Shown in pieces: positions 55,736 through 63,565 of a stretch of 64,000 nt of DNA. The stretch's first letter is position 1. Each line of letters opens with the position of its first letter. The DNA is from Silicimonas sp. Its GTDB lineage: Bacteria; Pseudomonadota; Alphaproteobacteria; Rhodobacterales; Rhodobacteraceae. Position numbers and translations under genes: made by a program. The notes beneath the pieces are model-generated. The model did no database searches. It was not told the DNA's origin and saw only the letters and a program-made list of their open reading frames with translations. The stretch spans positions 26,308 through 90,307 of the forward strand of contig JAJDVJ010000110.1 in NCBI GenBank assembly GCA_022826205.1, given 5' to 3'.

Positions 55736-56704
55736 TCACACGGCGGGCAAGTCCTCTTCGATGTAGGTCTGCACGATCGAGGCGAAGTCCGGGTCGGCGG
55801 CGAATCCAAGCTTGATGGCGCGTTCGGGAGCGAAATTCCTTGGCCAACCCGCGACGATCTTCATGATCGTTTCGTCGGGTTCCGGCTTAATGAACGAAAC
55901 AGCGCTTTCGCCGGCAACGTCGCGAAGGGCTTCGATCTGTTCGGCTACGGTGCAGGACACGCCCGGCATGTTGAGCGCGCGGTGCCCGCCAAGCATGTCG
56001 AGGTCCAGTTCTGCCGCGTGCCTAAGGAACCCGGCGGCAGAGCGAGGTGAGGCGTGCCAGTGACGAACGGTGTCTTGCACGGGCAGGATAGCCTCCTTGC
56101 GGTTCAGCGGTTCGCGGATGATTCCCGAGAAGAAGGACGATGCGGCGCCGTTGGCCTTGCCTGGTCGCACGCAGATGGTCGGCAACCGGATGGAGATTCC
56201 GTCGAAGTAGCCTTTGCGGATATAGTCGCCGAGCATGAGTTCCGAGATTGCCTTCTGTGCTCCGTATGACGTTCGCGGCATCGTGGGAAAGTCGTCACCG
56301 ATCTTTTCGGGGAAGGGCGGCCCGAACACGGCAATGGAGGACGTGAATATGATCTTCGGGCGGTAGGTGCCGTCGGATGCGGCCGTCTCGGCGCGAAAGG
56401 CCTCGAGAAATCCTCTGAACGCAACCACGTTGACGTTCCAGCCAAGTTCGAACTTCGCCTCGGCCTCCCCGGACACGATTGCGGCGAGATGGTAGATAAT
56501 GTCGAATCGCTCAGCCGCCATTGACTTGATCAGTGCCTGATCGGTTACGTTGCCCTCGACACTACGTGCCGCAGGTGCGCCATTCTCCGGAAAGGCCATG
56601 TCCAGGAGCGTGACCTCGTCGCCAGTCGACAAGGGGTCCGAGGCCAGCAGCCGCGCCAGTTTCTGGCCCACCATGCCACCGCCGCCGATGATCAGGACTT
56701 TCAA
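55736..56704 (-). CDS. denD: NAD-dependent epimerase/dehydratase-family protein, D-erythronate dehydrogenase-like
   Basis: The 322-residue extended SDR starts with a TTG codon at 56704, marked by AAGGAGG seven bases upstream; it gives LKVLIIGGGGMVGQKLARLL with the GxxGxxG motif. YHLAAIVSGEAEAKFELGWNVNV, FTSSIAVFGPPFP and SYGAQKAISELML (catalytic Tyr and Lys) agree with the DenD group, which oxidises D-erythronate in sugar-acid breakdown. It leads the minus-strand operon; the divergent FAH-family gene starts about 145 bases away. Confidence 0.8.
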   Translation of the reverse strand: MKVLIIGGGGMVGQKLARLLASDPLSTGDEVTLLDMAFPENGAPAARSVEGNVTDQALIKSMAAERFDIIYHLAAIVSGEAEAKFELGWNVNVVAFRGFLEAFRAETAASDGTYRPKIIFTSSIAVFGPPFPEKIGDDFPTMPRTSYGAQKAISELMLGDYIRKGYFDGISIRLPTICVRPGKANGAASSFFSGIIREPLNRKEAILPVQDTVRHWHASPRSAAGFLRHAAELDLDMLGGHRALNMPGVSCTVAEQIEALRDVAGESAVSFIKPEPDETIMKIVAGWPRNFAPERAIKLGFAADPDFASIVQTYIEEDLPAV

Positions 56705-56849
56705 TTGCGCCTCCTTGGTTGCCCGGCAGAGATTGTCTGGAAGACCGCCTGAATTCAAGTGCTGCCTGCCGTTCGACACTGCTTCAAATTCGGGCTAGGT
56801 GGGCTGTGAAGGCACGGCGCTGATGCCGGCAAAGCGGAGGATGACCTGG

Positions 56850-57695
56850 ATGAAACTGGTGCGTTATGGAATTCCCGGAAAGGAGAAGCCGGGGCTGATC
56901 GACGGAGACGGTGCGCTGCGCGACCTGTCCTCCCACGTGGCGGACATATCTGGCTCGATGCTTGACGACGCGTCGCTCGACCGGTTGCGCGCGCTTGATT
57001 CGTGCTCGCTTCCGAAGGTGGAGGGCGAGGCACGGTTGGGCGTGCCAGTCAGCGGCATCGGAAAGTACATGTGCATCGGCCTGAATTACCGTGACCACGC
57101 GGAGGAAGCGGGAATGCCGATTCCGGAGCATCCGATCCTCTTCATGAAGGCGAATTCCGCCATTTCGGGTCCCGATGATCCAGTGTCCATTCCGCGCGGC
57201 TCGACAAGTTCCGACTGGGAGATCGAGCTGGGTGCCGTGATCGGCACGACGGCCAAGTACGTGAGCGAGACGGAAGCGCTGAACCACGTGGCCGGGTATT
57301 GCATCTGCAATGACGTGTCGGAACGCCACTTCCAGATTCACTTGTCCGGGAACTGGACCAAGGGCAAGTCCTGCGACACTTTCGGCCCCACGGGTCCCTG
57401 GCTGGTCACGAGGGACGAGATTCCCGATCCCCAGTCCCTTGACATGCAGCTCGACGTGAACGGCGAGCGCATGCAGGCGGGCAATACCAAGACAATGATC
57501 TTCACGGTGGCCGAGATCGTTTCGCACTTGTCGCAACTGTTCACGCTGCATCCTGGCGACGTGATTTCGACCGGAACCCCGCCGGGGGTCGGCATGGGCA
57601 TGAAGCCGCCGAGATACCTCAAGGTCAGTGACGTGATGGAGCTGACGATCGACGGGCTCGGCACGCAGCGCCAAAAGGTTGTGGAGGATGCCTGA
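56850..57695 (+). CDS. FAH-family hydrolase, 2,4-diketo-3-deoxy-sugar-acid hydrolase-like
   Basis: The 281-residue protein starts MKLVRYGIPGKEKPGLIDGDG, typical of 2,4-diketo-3-deoxy-L-fuconate-type hydrolases, with the FAH blocks IGLNYRDHAEEAGMPIPEHPILFMK, DWEIELGAVIG (metal-binding E-x-E), GYCICNDVSERHFQ and STGTPPGVGMG. It would cut a diketo acid to pyruvate and a short hydroxyacid. ATG 56850 has GGAGG nine bases upstream; an ATG at 56841 abuts that site and is less likely. It is divergent from denD. Confidence 0.86.
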   Translation: MKLVRYGIPGKEKPGLIDGDGALRDLSSHVADISGSMLDDASLDRLRALDSCSLPKVEGEARLGVPVSGIGKYMCIGLNYRDHAEEAGMPIPEHPILFMKANSAISGPDDPVSIPRGSTSSDWEIELGAVIGTTAKYVSETEALNHVAGYCICNDVSERHFQIHLSGNWTKGKSCDTFGPTGPWLVTRDEIPDPQSLDMQLDVNGERMQAGNTKTMIFTVAEIVSHLSQLFTLHPGDVISTGTPPGVGMGMKPPRYLKVSDVMELTIDGLGTQRQKVVEDA

Positions 57696-58644
57696 ACGGC
57701 CAGCGCTTCTGCAGCTTGGCAAGGTTTCGGAGCGCATGGCAGAGCGGCTTGCAGCCGGATTCGATGTTGCCAGGTTGCCGCAAGACCATGAAGCGTTCCT
57801 TGCTGAACGGGGTTCGGAATTTGCGGCTATCGCGACGATGAGGGGCGTCCCGAATGACGTGCTGGCGCAGCTTCCGAACCTCAAGGTCATTTCAAGTTTC
57901 GGGGTGGGCTACGACAACATCGACGCCGCGGCCGCGGCGAGCAGGGGCATTCTTGTCGCTCATACGCCAGATGTCCTGAACGACGAGGTCGCGGACACGG
58001 CGATCATGCTTTGGCTTGCGGTCAGCAAGGAGTTGCTGCCCGCGGAACGCTGGGCGCGCTCGGGTGCATGGGCAACGGAGGGCGCCTATCCGTTGGCGCG
58101 GACCGTCAGGGGCCGCAACGTTGGCATTCTGGGCCTTGGACGTATAGGGCAGACAATCGCGAAGATGACGGAGATGTTCGGAGCTAAGGTGCACTATCAA
58201 AGCCGCGCCAGAAAGGGCGTGCCTTACCTGTACTTTGACGACCTTGCGGATATGGCGAGCGAGGTGGACGTGCTTTTTGTCATCACTCCGGGCGGTGAAG
58301 GAACCCGGCATCTGGTGAATTCCGAGGTTCTGGACGCTCTGGGGCCGGAGGGCATTCTCATCAACGTTTCCAGGGGGAGCGTGGTCGACGAGACGGCTCT
58401 GGTTGCGGCTCTCAAGAACGGCCGACTGGGCGCGGCGGGGCTTGACGTGTTCGAGGACGAGCCACGAATTCCGGATGCATTGACGGCAATGGAGAACGTG
58501 GTGCTGTTGCCGCACATCGGCAGTGCGACCGTCGAAACCCGACAGGCAATGGGCGATTTGGTCTGCGACAACCTCGACGCATGGCTGGCGGACGGCAAGG
58601 TCGTGACGCCAGTCCCGGAATGTCGGCACCTGAACGAGCAGTGA
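57688..58644 (+). CDS. D-isomer-specific 2-hydroxyacid dehydrogenase
   Basis: The 318-residue enzyme has the NAD(P) motif GLGRIG (149-154), catalytic Arg229 (NVSRGS), Glu258 (DVFEDEP) and His276 (LLPHIGS). This is the glyoxylate/hydroxypyruvate reductase type. It overlaps the hydrolase gene by eight bases with TGGAGG upstream. In the sugar-acid pathway it could interconvert the glycolate or lactate released with its oxo-acid. Confidence 0.9.
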   Translation: MPERPALLQLGKVSERMAERLAAGFDVARLPQDHEAFLAERGSEFAAIATMRGVPNDVLAQLPNLKVISSFGVGYDNIDAAAAASRGILVAHTPDVLNDEVADTAIMLWLAVSKELLPAERWARSGAWATEGAYPLARTVRGRNVGILGLGRIGQTIAKMTEMFGAKVHYQSRARKGVPYLYFDDLADMASEVDVLFVITPGGEGTRHLVNSEVLDALGPEGILINVSRGSVVDETALVAALKNGRLGAAGLDVFEDEPRIPDALTAMENVVLLPHIGSATVETRQAMGDLVCDNLDAWLADGKVVTPVPECRHLNEQ

Positions 58645-58906
58645 CCGCCTACCCTTTCGCACGTGACCAATTTCTTGTGAAATCGGGTCTTTTTCAGTTC
58701 CCCAACGTCGGGCCGCTTTGCCGCAGCGGACGACCGACTTTCTGAAGACTGCCGGATGCGCAGCAATGGTACCGCAGCACTAGCGAATCGTAACGATGGA
58801 TCGAATTGAGTTGAACCCGCACAGGTGACGCATCACGACCCTTTCAGATGCATCAAGCCGGAGAGTTTCCAATGCCGCGAAGCGGTTGCCCCTGCCTAGC
58901 GCATGC
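58645..58906. other. Intergenic region before the AbrB/Doc operon
   Basis: No gene or clear remnant is seen. A small frame on the plus strand (58848-59069) overlaps the antitoxin in another frame and is noise. The region ends at the palindrome thought to be the toxin-antitoxin operator. Confidence 0.55.
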
Positions 58907-58928
58907 TGTAAGTCCATTTGTACTTACA
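58907..58928 (+). promoter_or_regulatory. Palindromic operator of the AbrB/Doc toxin-antitoxin operon
   Basis: TGTAAGT (58907-58913) and ACTTACA (58922-58928) are exact inverted repeats with an eight-base spacer, 17 bases before the antitoxin ATG. This fits an autoregulatory site for the antitoxin. Confidence 0.6.
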
Positions 58929-58945
58929 GACGGAAGACACATTCG

Positions 58946-59179
58946 ATGCCCAAGATCACGCAGACCGGAAATTCCCACGGTGTCGTCATTCCTGTGGCCA
59001 CGCTCGCTCAGGCCAATCTTGCGGCTGGCGACAGCGTCGTCATGGCACCTTTGCAGGATGGAATCCTGATCGCGCAGGAGACCTCCGCATCCGGGCGGAT
59101 GGTGGCGGCGATGCTAGAAAGCATGGACCGCTACGCTGATACCTATCGCACGCTGGCCTCGGAGAGGCTCAGCACTTGA
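58946..59179 (+). CDS. AbrB/MazE-type antitoxin paired with Doc
   Basis: The 77-residue protein has an N-terminal AbrB-fold DNA-binding region (MPKITQTGNSHGVVIPVATLAQANLAAGDSVVM, with the MazE-like GNSxGVxIP motif) and an acidic C-terminal tail (SGRMVAAMLESMDRYADTYRTLASERLS) that would wrap the toxin. It overlaps the toxin start by four bases. The longer upstream frame is ignored as it lacks coding signal. Confidence 0.85.
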   Translation: MPKITQTGNSHGVVIPVATLAQANLAAGDSVVMAPLQDGILIAQETSASGRMVAAMLESMDRYADTYRTLASERLST

Positions 59180-59667
59180 CGGAAGAGACTTCGCTGGATG
59201 CAGCGCACCTGGTCGCGGTCGTCGCCGACCATGTTCTGCCGACGGCACGATTGGTGGCCCTGTTTCACGGAATTCAACTGCGCCGCTTCGGTGGGGCGCC
59301 CGGACTTCGCGATTCCGGGCTGCTTGAGAGTGCAATTGCGCGAGGAGCGCAGATGTTCGCCTATTCGGAGACCGGCGACATCATCGAGGCGGCCTGCGCA
59401 ATCGCCGAGGGCATCATCCGCAATCATCCATTCGTCGATGGCAACAAGCGTACTGCTTTTGCCACCATCGCCTCTACCTTCGCAGTGAACGGATACCGTC
59501 TGGAAATGGAGCCGATCGACGCGGCGCAGGTCTTGGTCGACTTCGCCGCCAAACGTTTGACCGCCGCGGAGTTCCGGCCCCTTTTGCGGGCGCACACGGT
59601 ACCAGAACCAACGAGTGACCTGGCCAAGGAGCACCCAACAACGGGCGAGACGGACATAGGGCCTTAG
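59176..59667 (+). CDS. doc: Doc-family (Fic fold) toxin
   Basis: The 163-residue protein starts at TTG 59176 within the antitoxin stop. It has the Fic/Doc active-site motif HPFVDGNKR (84-92), the upstream FGGAPGLRDSGLLESAIARGAQMF segment of Doc, and an extended C-terminus (RAHTVPEPTSDLAKEHPTT...). Doc phosphorylates elongation factor Tu and halts translation. All key motif residues are present, so the toxin should be active. Confidence 0.88.
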   Translation: MTEETSLDAAHLVAVVADHVLPTARLVALFHGIQLRRFGGAPGLRDSGLLESAIARGAQMFAYSETGDIIEAACAIAEGIIRNHPFVDGNKRTAFATIASTFAVNGYRLEMEPIDAAQVLVDFAAKRLTAAEFRPLLRAHTVPEPTSDLAKEHPTTGETDIGP

Positions 59668-59710
59668 CGAATGTACCTCGCATCGGTCCAGTCGTCAGTC
59701 TCGTCCACTA

Positions 59711-60035
59711 CCTGAGATGCGTTTCGAAGAAGGCCAGAGTCCGATCACAGGCAAGTTTTGTTGCTTCTTCGTCATTGCGAGGTGTCGTGTTGTTGTGGAA
59801 CCCGCTGTTCACGATCGGGTAGAGATTGCTGAAATTCTCGCCGTGTTCCCACACGCAGCGCCATATTCTTCCCGGTCGGAATTCGTCCGCTCGTAATGCC
59901 TGGCAAAATGCATCAGCAATGGCGCCTCGACCTGTGGCAACATCGGCGATACTTGGCTGGCGTCCGCAGAACGGTACCGGAGCTGGCAAGTTCAGGATAT
60001 GCAACCGCGAACGTATCGCAGATGCCGCCGTCGCA
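59711..60035 (-). pseudogene. Broken duplicate of the dienelactone hydrolase C-terminal part
   Basis: This stretch repeats the end of the dienelactone hydrolase gene at 62094-62420, with the same 3' segment (FHNNTTPR, RTLAFFETHLR) and stop but many substitutions and a frameshift: CDGGICDTFAVAYPELASS is in one frame and PFCGRQPSIADVATGRG in another. The N-terminal half and catalytic Cys are missing. It is a decaying partial duplication about 2.4 kb from its parent. Confidence 0.85.
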
Positions 60036-60442
60036 GGCGGCCGCCAGTGCGGCGACCAGGTGCCGGTCCGTCCAGCCACTTCTGTCGATGGCTGCAAATC
60101 GGCGCGGGATTCCGACGACTCTCCGAGTGGCCAAGCGCAAGGCCTGCGAACTCAGCCCGAGCACGCGTACTTCACGAAGCTGGAGGAACAGACGGTTGCA
60201 GATGTCAGGTCCGTTATTGGCGGACCATTCGACCATCTCGTCCCGCACACGGCACTGCCAGACCGTCGATCCAAAGCCGATTCCGCAGAGAACGCCGTGG
60301 CGGTCCGAACGGATTCCGTGATGCATCTGGCAACCGAGCAGCCGCGCGCATCCCGGCGCTTGGCGCGTCTCCATCATCGTCTCTCAGCGGCGGGCGGTCG
60401 TCGGCGTCGCCCACCAGGCTCATCACGTCAGATTTGCCCCTA
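60036..60442. other. Unassigned stretch next to the hydrolase remnant
   Basis: A minus-strand frame continues upstream of the remnant and encodes a text with EMVEWSANNGPDICNRLFLQL and RRFAAIDRSGWTDRHLVAALAA, which I cannot assign and which may be another decayed gene. There is no start with ribosome site and no homology I recognise, so no gene is called. Confidence 0.4.
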
Positions 60443-61297
60443 TCATTTCGTGTATCGGGAACCGTGTTCGCCGTATTCAGCGACAAGGGCCGCAATCATC
60501 TCCGCGTCCATGCCCTCGATTGCTGGCATCGCTCCGCCCGGCCTGGGACTAACCCAAAAGTCCCCGCCCGTCTCCACTGGCTCCAGGCTCAGCACGGGCT
60601 GCGCCCCGCCGTCCAGTTGAAGCTTGCCGAGACGTTCGCCTGGCATGCGCGACAGGACCTCCCTCGCCTTGTCGACCGCGACCCGAAGTCCCGCCGTCGG
60701 TTCACCCTTCGGCAGATCTGCGGTTGTCAGGATCTTTGCTTCATATGTGTCCCGTGCGACCGCCGGAACGAGGTTGCGGGCTATCATCTCGACAAGCGAG
60801 AGCGGCGCTTCTTGGGGAAACTTTCCGCTGGCGGCGCATGCCATCCGCCACAGGGGCATTACGTGCCTGTCCAGCATCCAGAGATCAATGAAGTCCCGCA
60901 TGGCCACTCGACCGGCCGCAGCCAGTGTCTTGTTGGCAGACAGGTCTGCGAAATGCAGACGTTGACCGAAGGCTGGATCGGGGACGGGCGCGAAGTACTC
61001 CAGGGACAGGGCCTGGGCCCATTGAAGGATCGCCGTGCCTGTTCCCGGTTTCGTCACTCGGCATTCCCGGAAACCTTCAAAGGACTTCGTCTCCTCGACG
61101 GTGAACCCGACGACCCTAAGTGCCTGTGCATCCAGCTGCATGACGGGTTCAGGATCGCCTGAGGTGAAGATGTCCTGATCGTCGGTGAGGCGGAAGCCGT
61201 GCTGCTGGACGACCGCGCTGCCGGCGAACGGGCTGGACGCGGTCCGGTTGTTCCGGATGACTTCCAGGATTTCCCTCTGAAAGTCATCAAGCGGCAT
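60443..61297 (-). CDS. AbiEii/AbiGii-like nucleotidyltransferase
   Basis: The 284-residue protein begins MPLDDFQREILEVIRNN and has the nucleotidyltransferase motif FAGSAVVQQHGFRLTDDQDIF (GS ... D-x-D), followed by LHFADLSANKTLAAAGRVAMRDFIDLWML, which matches the AbiEii pattern around the conserved lysine and RDxxDL. Members are toxins of type IV toxin-antitoxin and phage-abortive-infection systems and transfer nucleotides to tRNA or other targets. ATG 61297 overlaps the upstream gene by 11 bases. No HTH AbiEi antitoxin is adjacent, so the partner is unusual. Confidence 0.75.
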   Translation of the reverse strand: MPLDDFQREILEVIRNNRTASSPFAGSAVVQQHGFRLTDDQDIFTSGDPEPVMQLDAQALRVVGFTVEETKSFEGFRECRVTKPGTGTAILQWAQALSLEYFAPVPDPAFGQRLHFADLSANKTLAAAGRVAMRDFIDLWMLDRHVMPLWRMACAASGKFPQEAPLSLVEMIARNLVPAVARDTYEAKILTTADLPKGEPTAGLRVAVDKAREVLSRMPGERLGKLQLDGGAQPVLSLEPVETGGDFWVSPRPGGAMPAIEGMDAEMIAALVAEYGEHGSRYTK

Positions 61298-61595
61298 GTC
61301 CGTCTTCCCACCCGGTCCTCTCAAGGATATCCGCCGCGAGGCGGGCCGCGTTCAGGTCGCCATGCATCTGCAGGCTGGTGGCGATGCCACGCATGCCCCG
61401 GGTGGTGGCGTGACCGGGTATGTTCCAAAGGCATCTGGCCCCGTAGAGATCGAAGGCCTTCTTGCGCAGCGCCAGAAGTTCCTCGCCTATGTCTTCATAT
61501 TCGAGATCGATTCGGAAGCGACGCGAGCGCTGTTCCGCCTCGCAATGAAACCGTTCAGGGATCGGTATCCTGCCAGTGTATGTCCGGGGCCGCAT
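61287..61595 (-). CDS. Unknown 102-residue protein coupled to the AbiEii-like gene
   Basis: The protein of 102 residues starts at ATG 61595 with GGAGAGAGG upstream. It overlaps the AbiEii-like gene by 11 bases, so the pair is co-translated. It has no helix-turn-helix: it reads MRPRTYTGRIPIPERFHCEAEQ, then a mixed charged region and a C-terminal helix (LNAARLAADILERTGW). I do not recognise it. It may be the antitoxin or a regulator, by position only. Confidence 0.65.
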   Translation of the reverse strand: MRPRTYTGRIPIPERFHCEAEQRSRRFRIDLEYEDIGEELLALRKKAFDLYGARCLWNIPGHATTRGMRGIATSLQMHGDLNAARLAADILERTGWEDGHAA

Positions 61596-62091
61596 TGCCC
61601 CTCTCTCCTGCCAGTCGTTCATCCCGTTTCTCCTGTCCGGCGGTGACAAGGCCGCTCACGAGGACGAATGCAATTCGAACCCAACCTAATTTATCCGTCA
61701 ATGTGTATATCAGCGGAGCAAGGGAAGCTAGGAGGATCGTGCCGGACATCTGGGTTCAGGAGATCCGATTGCTAATGACGGGGGCGGACAAGGAAGGAGG
61801 CATGACGCCGGAGATGGCTCTCCACAAAGCCCTGCATGTCCATGGTTTGCGAAATTCCCGCTTTACCGTCGACGTGTCCAGTCGCCTCGATCAGTGCTCG
61901 CATTTTCCGTGCTGTCGTGTCCGTCAAAGGATGCTTCTGGCACCGATGGGCAAAGCGCATTCAATTCGGTGGCGTGCAAGCCGTGGCTCGGGTGTGGATT
62001 GCGCAGGTCTACGTCGCGGCGTTCAGTCTGCCTCTTGGCGAAGCACGACAGAGACATTGTGGTTCCATTGAACGGCCGCCAGTCTTGTTTG
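61596..62091. other. Intergenic stretch without a firm gene
   Basis: A possible 64-residue minus-strand frame (61555-61749) has one hydrophobic helix (TILLASLAPLIYTLTDK...LVSGLVTAG) but overlaps the start of the preceding gene and lacks a ribosome site, so I do not call it. The rest shows only short unrecognised frames. Confidence 0.5.
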
Positions 62092-62985
62092 CTACCTGAG
62101 ATGCGTTTCGAAGAAGGCCAGAGTCCGGTCCCAGGCAAGCATCGCCGCCTCTTCGTCGTAGCGAGGTGTCGTGTTGTTGTGGAACCCGTGGTTCGCGTTC
62201 GGGTAGAAGTGGACGCTGAAGTCCTTGCCGTGTTCCTCGAGCGCGGCACCGTAGGCGTCCCAGCCGGCGTTGATCCGCTCGTCATGCTCGGCGTAATGGA
62301 TCAGCAATGGCGCCTCGATCTGCGGCACATCGGCGACACGTGGCTGACGACCGTAGAAAGGCACCGAGGCGGCAAGGTCAGGATAGGCGACCGCGAGCGC
62401 ATTGCAGACGCCGCCGCCGTAGCAGAATCCGACGCAGCCGACGCGACCGGTCGAGTCTTCGTGATCGCGCAGGAATTCAAACGCAGCGAAAAAATCCTCC
62501 ATCAGCTTCTCGCGATCCAACTGACGCTGCATTTGGCGGCCTTCGTCGTCGCTTCCGGGATACCCACCGAGCGGCGTCAGCCCGTCGGGTCCGACGGCAA
62601 GATATCCGGCCTTGGCGACTCGGCGGACCACGTCCTCAATGTAGGGGTTGAGCCCGCGGTTCTCGTGGACAACGAGCACTGCCGGCAGGCGGCCGGCAGT
62701 TCCTGACGGTTTCGCCATTAGCGCCTTGATCGTCCCGTGGCCGTCTGGGCTCGGGTATTCGACGACGGTGGTCTCGATGCCGGGATCGTCGGGGGCAACC
62801 TCCTGAGCCCAGGCATAGTTCGGCTGAAGCTGTTCAAGGATCATCGTGCCGGTGACTCCCGCGGCGGCGAATTTTCCGGCTTGCGAGATGAATTCACGTT
62901 TGGACAGCGTGCCATGCACGTAGCCGTCAAAGATCTCGAGAATCCGCTGGTCAAAGTCCGATGCGCGTTTGCGTACTGCAGTCAT
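62092..62985 (-). CDS. Dienelactone hydrolase-family protein
   Basis: The 297-residue protein has an N-terminal extension (SKREFISQAGKFAAAGVTGTMILEQL) resembling a degenerate Tat signal with KR in place of RR, and an alpha/beta-hydrolase domain: the nucleophile loop VGFCYGGG with Cys188, HYAEHDERIN with the catalytic Asp, and FYPNANHGFHN with the catalytic His. These are the Cys-Asp-His triad of dienelactone hydrolases, close to YghX-type proteins. ATG 62985 has AGGAGG upstream. A partial broken copy lies at 59.7-60.0 kb. Confidence 0.88.
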   Translation of the reverse strand: MTAVRKRASDFDQRILEIFDGYVHGTLSKREFISQAGKFAAAGVTGTMILEQLQPNYAWAQEVAPDDPGIETTVVEYPSPDGHGTIKALMAKPSGTAGRLPAVLVVHENRGLNPYIEDVVRRVAKAGYLAVGPDGLTPLGGYPGSDDEGRQMQRQLDREKLMEDFFAAFEFLRDHEDSTGRVGCVGFCYGGGVCNALAVAYPDLAASVPFYGRQPRVADVPQIEAPLLIHYAEHDERINAGWDAYGAALEEHGKDFSVHFYPNANHGFHNNTTPRYDEEAAMLAWDRTLAFFETHLR

Positions 62986-63172
62986 AGTGTCCTCCTGGCC
63001 GAGCGTGGCAGCGGTGGTCATGCGGTCGGTCGTCCGTCGGGCGCTTGGGCGAGGGTTTCACCAACACCCTTGCAACGTACGCTATGCCTGCCAACGAGAT
63101 TTGCAAGCACAAGTGCGTGGCACTCCTTGCCGGATCGCTGGGTCGGGGACACGACGCAAGGAGACGGGAGAC

Positions 63173-63457
63173 ATGGTTTGGACCTTGCAACTCCGTCCAC
63201 AACGCGGCGACCATTGCGTTCGGATCGGCATCATTGGTCTAATTCTGGTGGACTTACTGCTCCTGATGCGAGACGTTTACAATGACATGTCGGGCTGGTC
63301 GCCGAAGCAACTTCGGGAGACATTTGATAGGTGTGCCAATTCGATCCTGGTGGAAAAGGTGCCATTTGAATCCGACGGACCTGCATTTGTGGCCGACCGC
63401 TGCCCGAACGAATTCGAGGCGCCGCCATTCAATGACAGTGGGCCCTGCTGGTCTTGA
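63173..63457 (+). CDS. Small unknown protein with one membrane helix
   Basis: The 94-residue protein starts at ATG 63173 (AGGAG upstream; the longer frame to 62969 is not coding). It has one hydrophobic helix (IGIIGLILVDLLLLM) near residues 19-33, then SGWSPKQLRETFDRCANS and a short C-terminal part with three cysteines. Unknown family; an envelope protein is likely. Confidence 0.45.
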   Translation: MVWTLQLRPQRGDHCVRIGIIGLILVDLLLLMRDVYNDMSGWSPKQLRETFDRCANSILVEKVPFESDGPAFVADRCPNEFEAPPFNDSGPCWS

Positions 63458-63565
63458 CGGAATGCGTACTTTGGCTGCTTGGCGAGATGGGATGAGGAGG
63501 AGCCTTCTCTTGCAACGGCGCGCGTCACCGGGTTGCAGGCTTCAAGGAAGCGACGGGAGACGGGA

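Noticed and set aside
61555..61749. Small membrane protein of 64 codons
   Set aside because: It overlaps the start of a better-supported gene, lacks a ribosome binding site and its composition is ambiguous.
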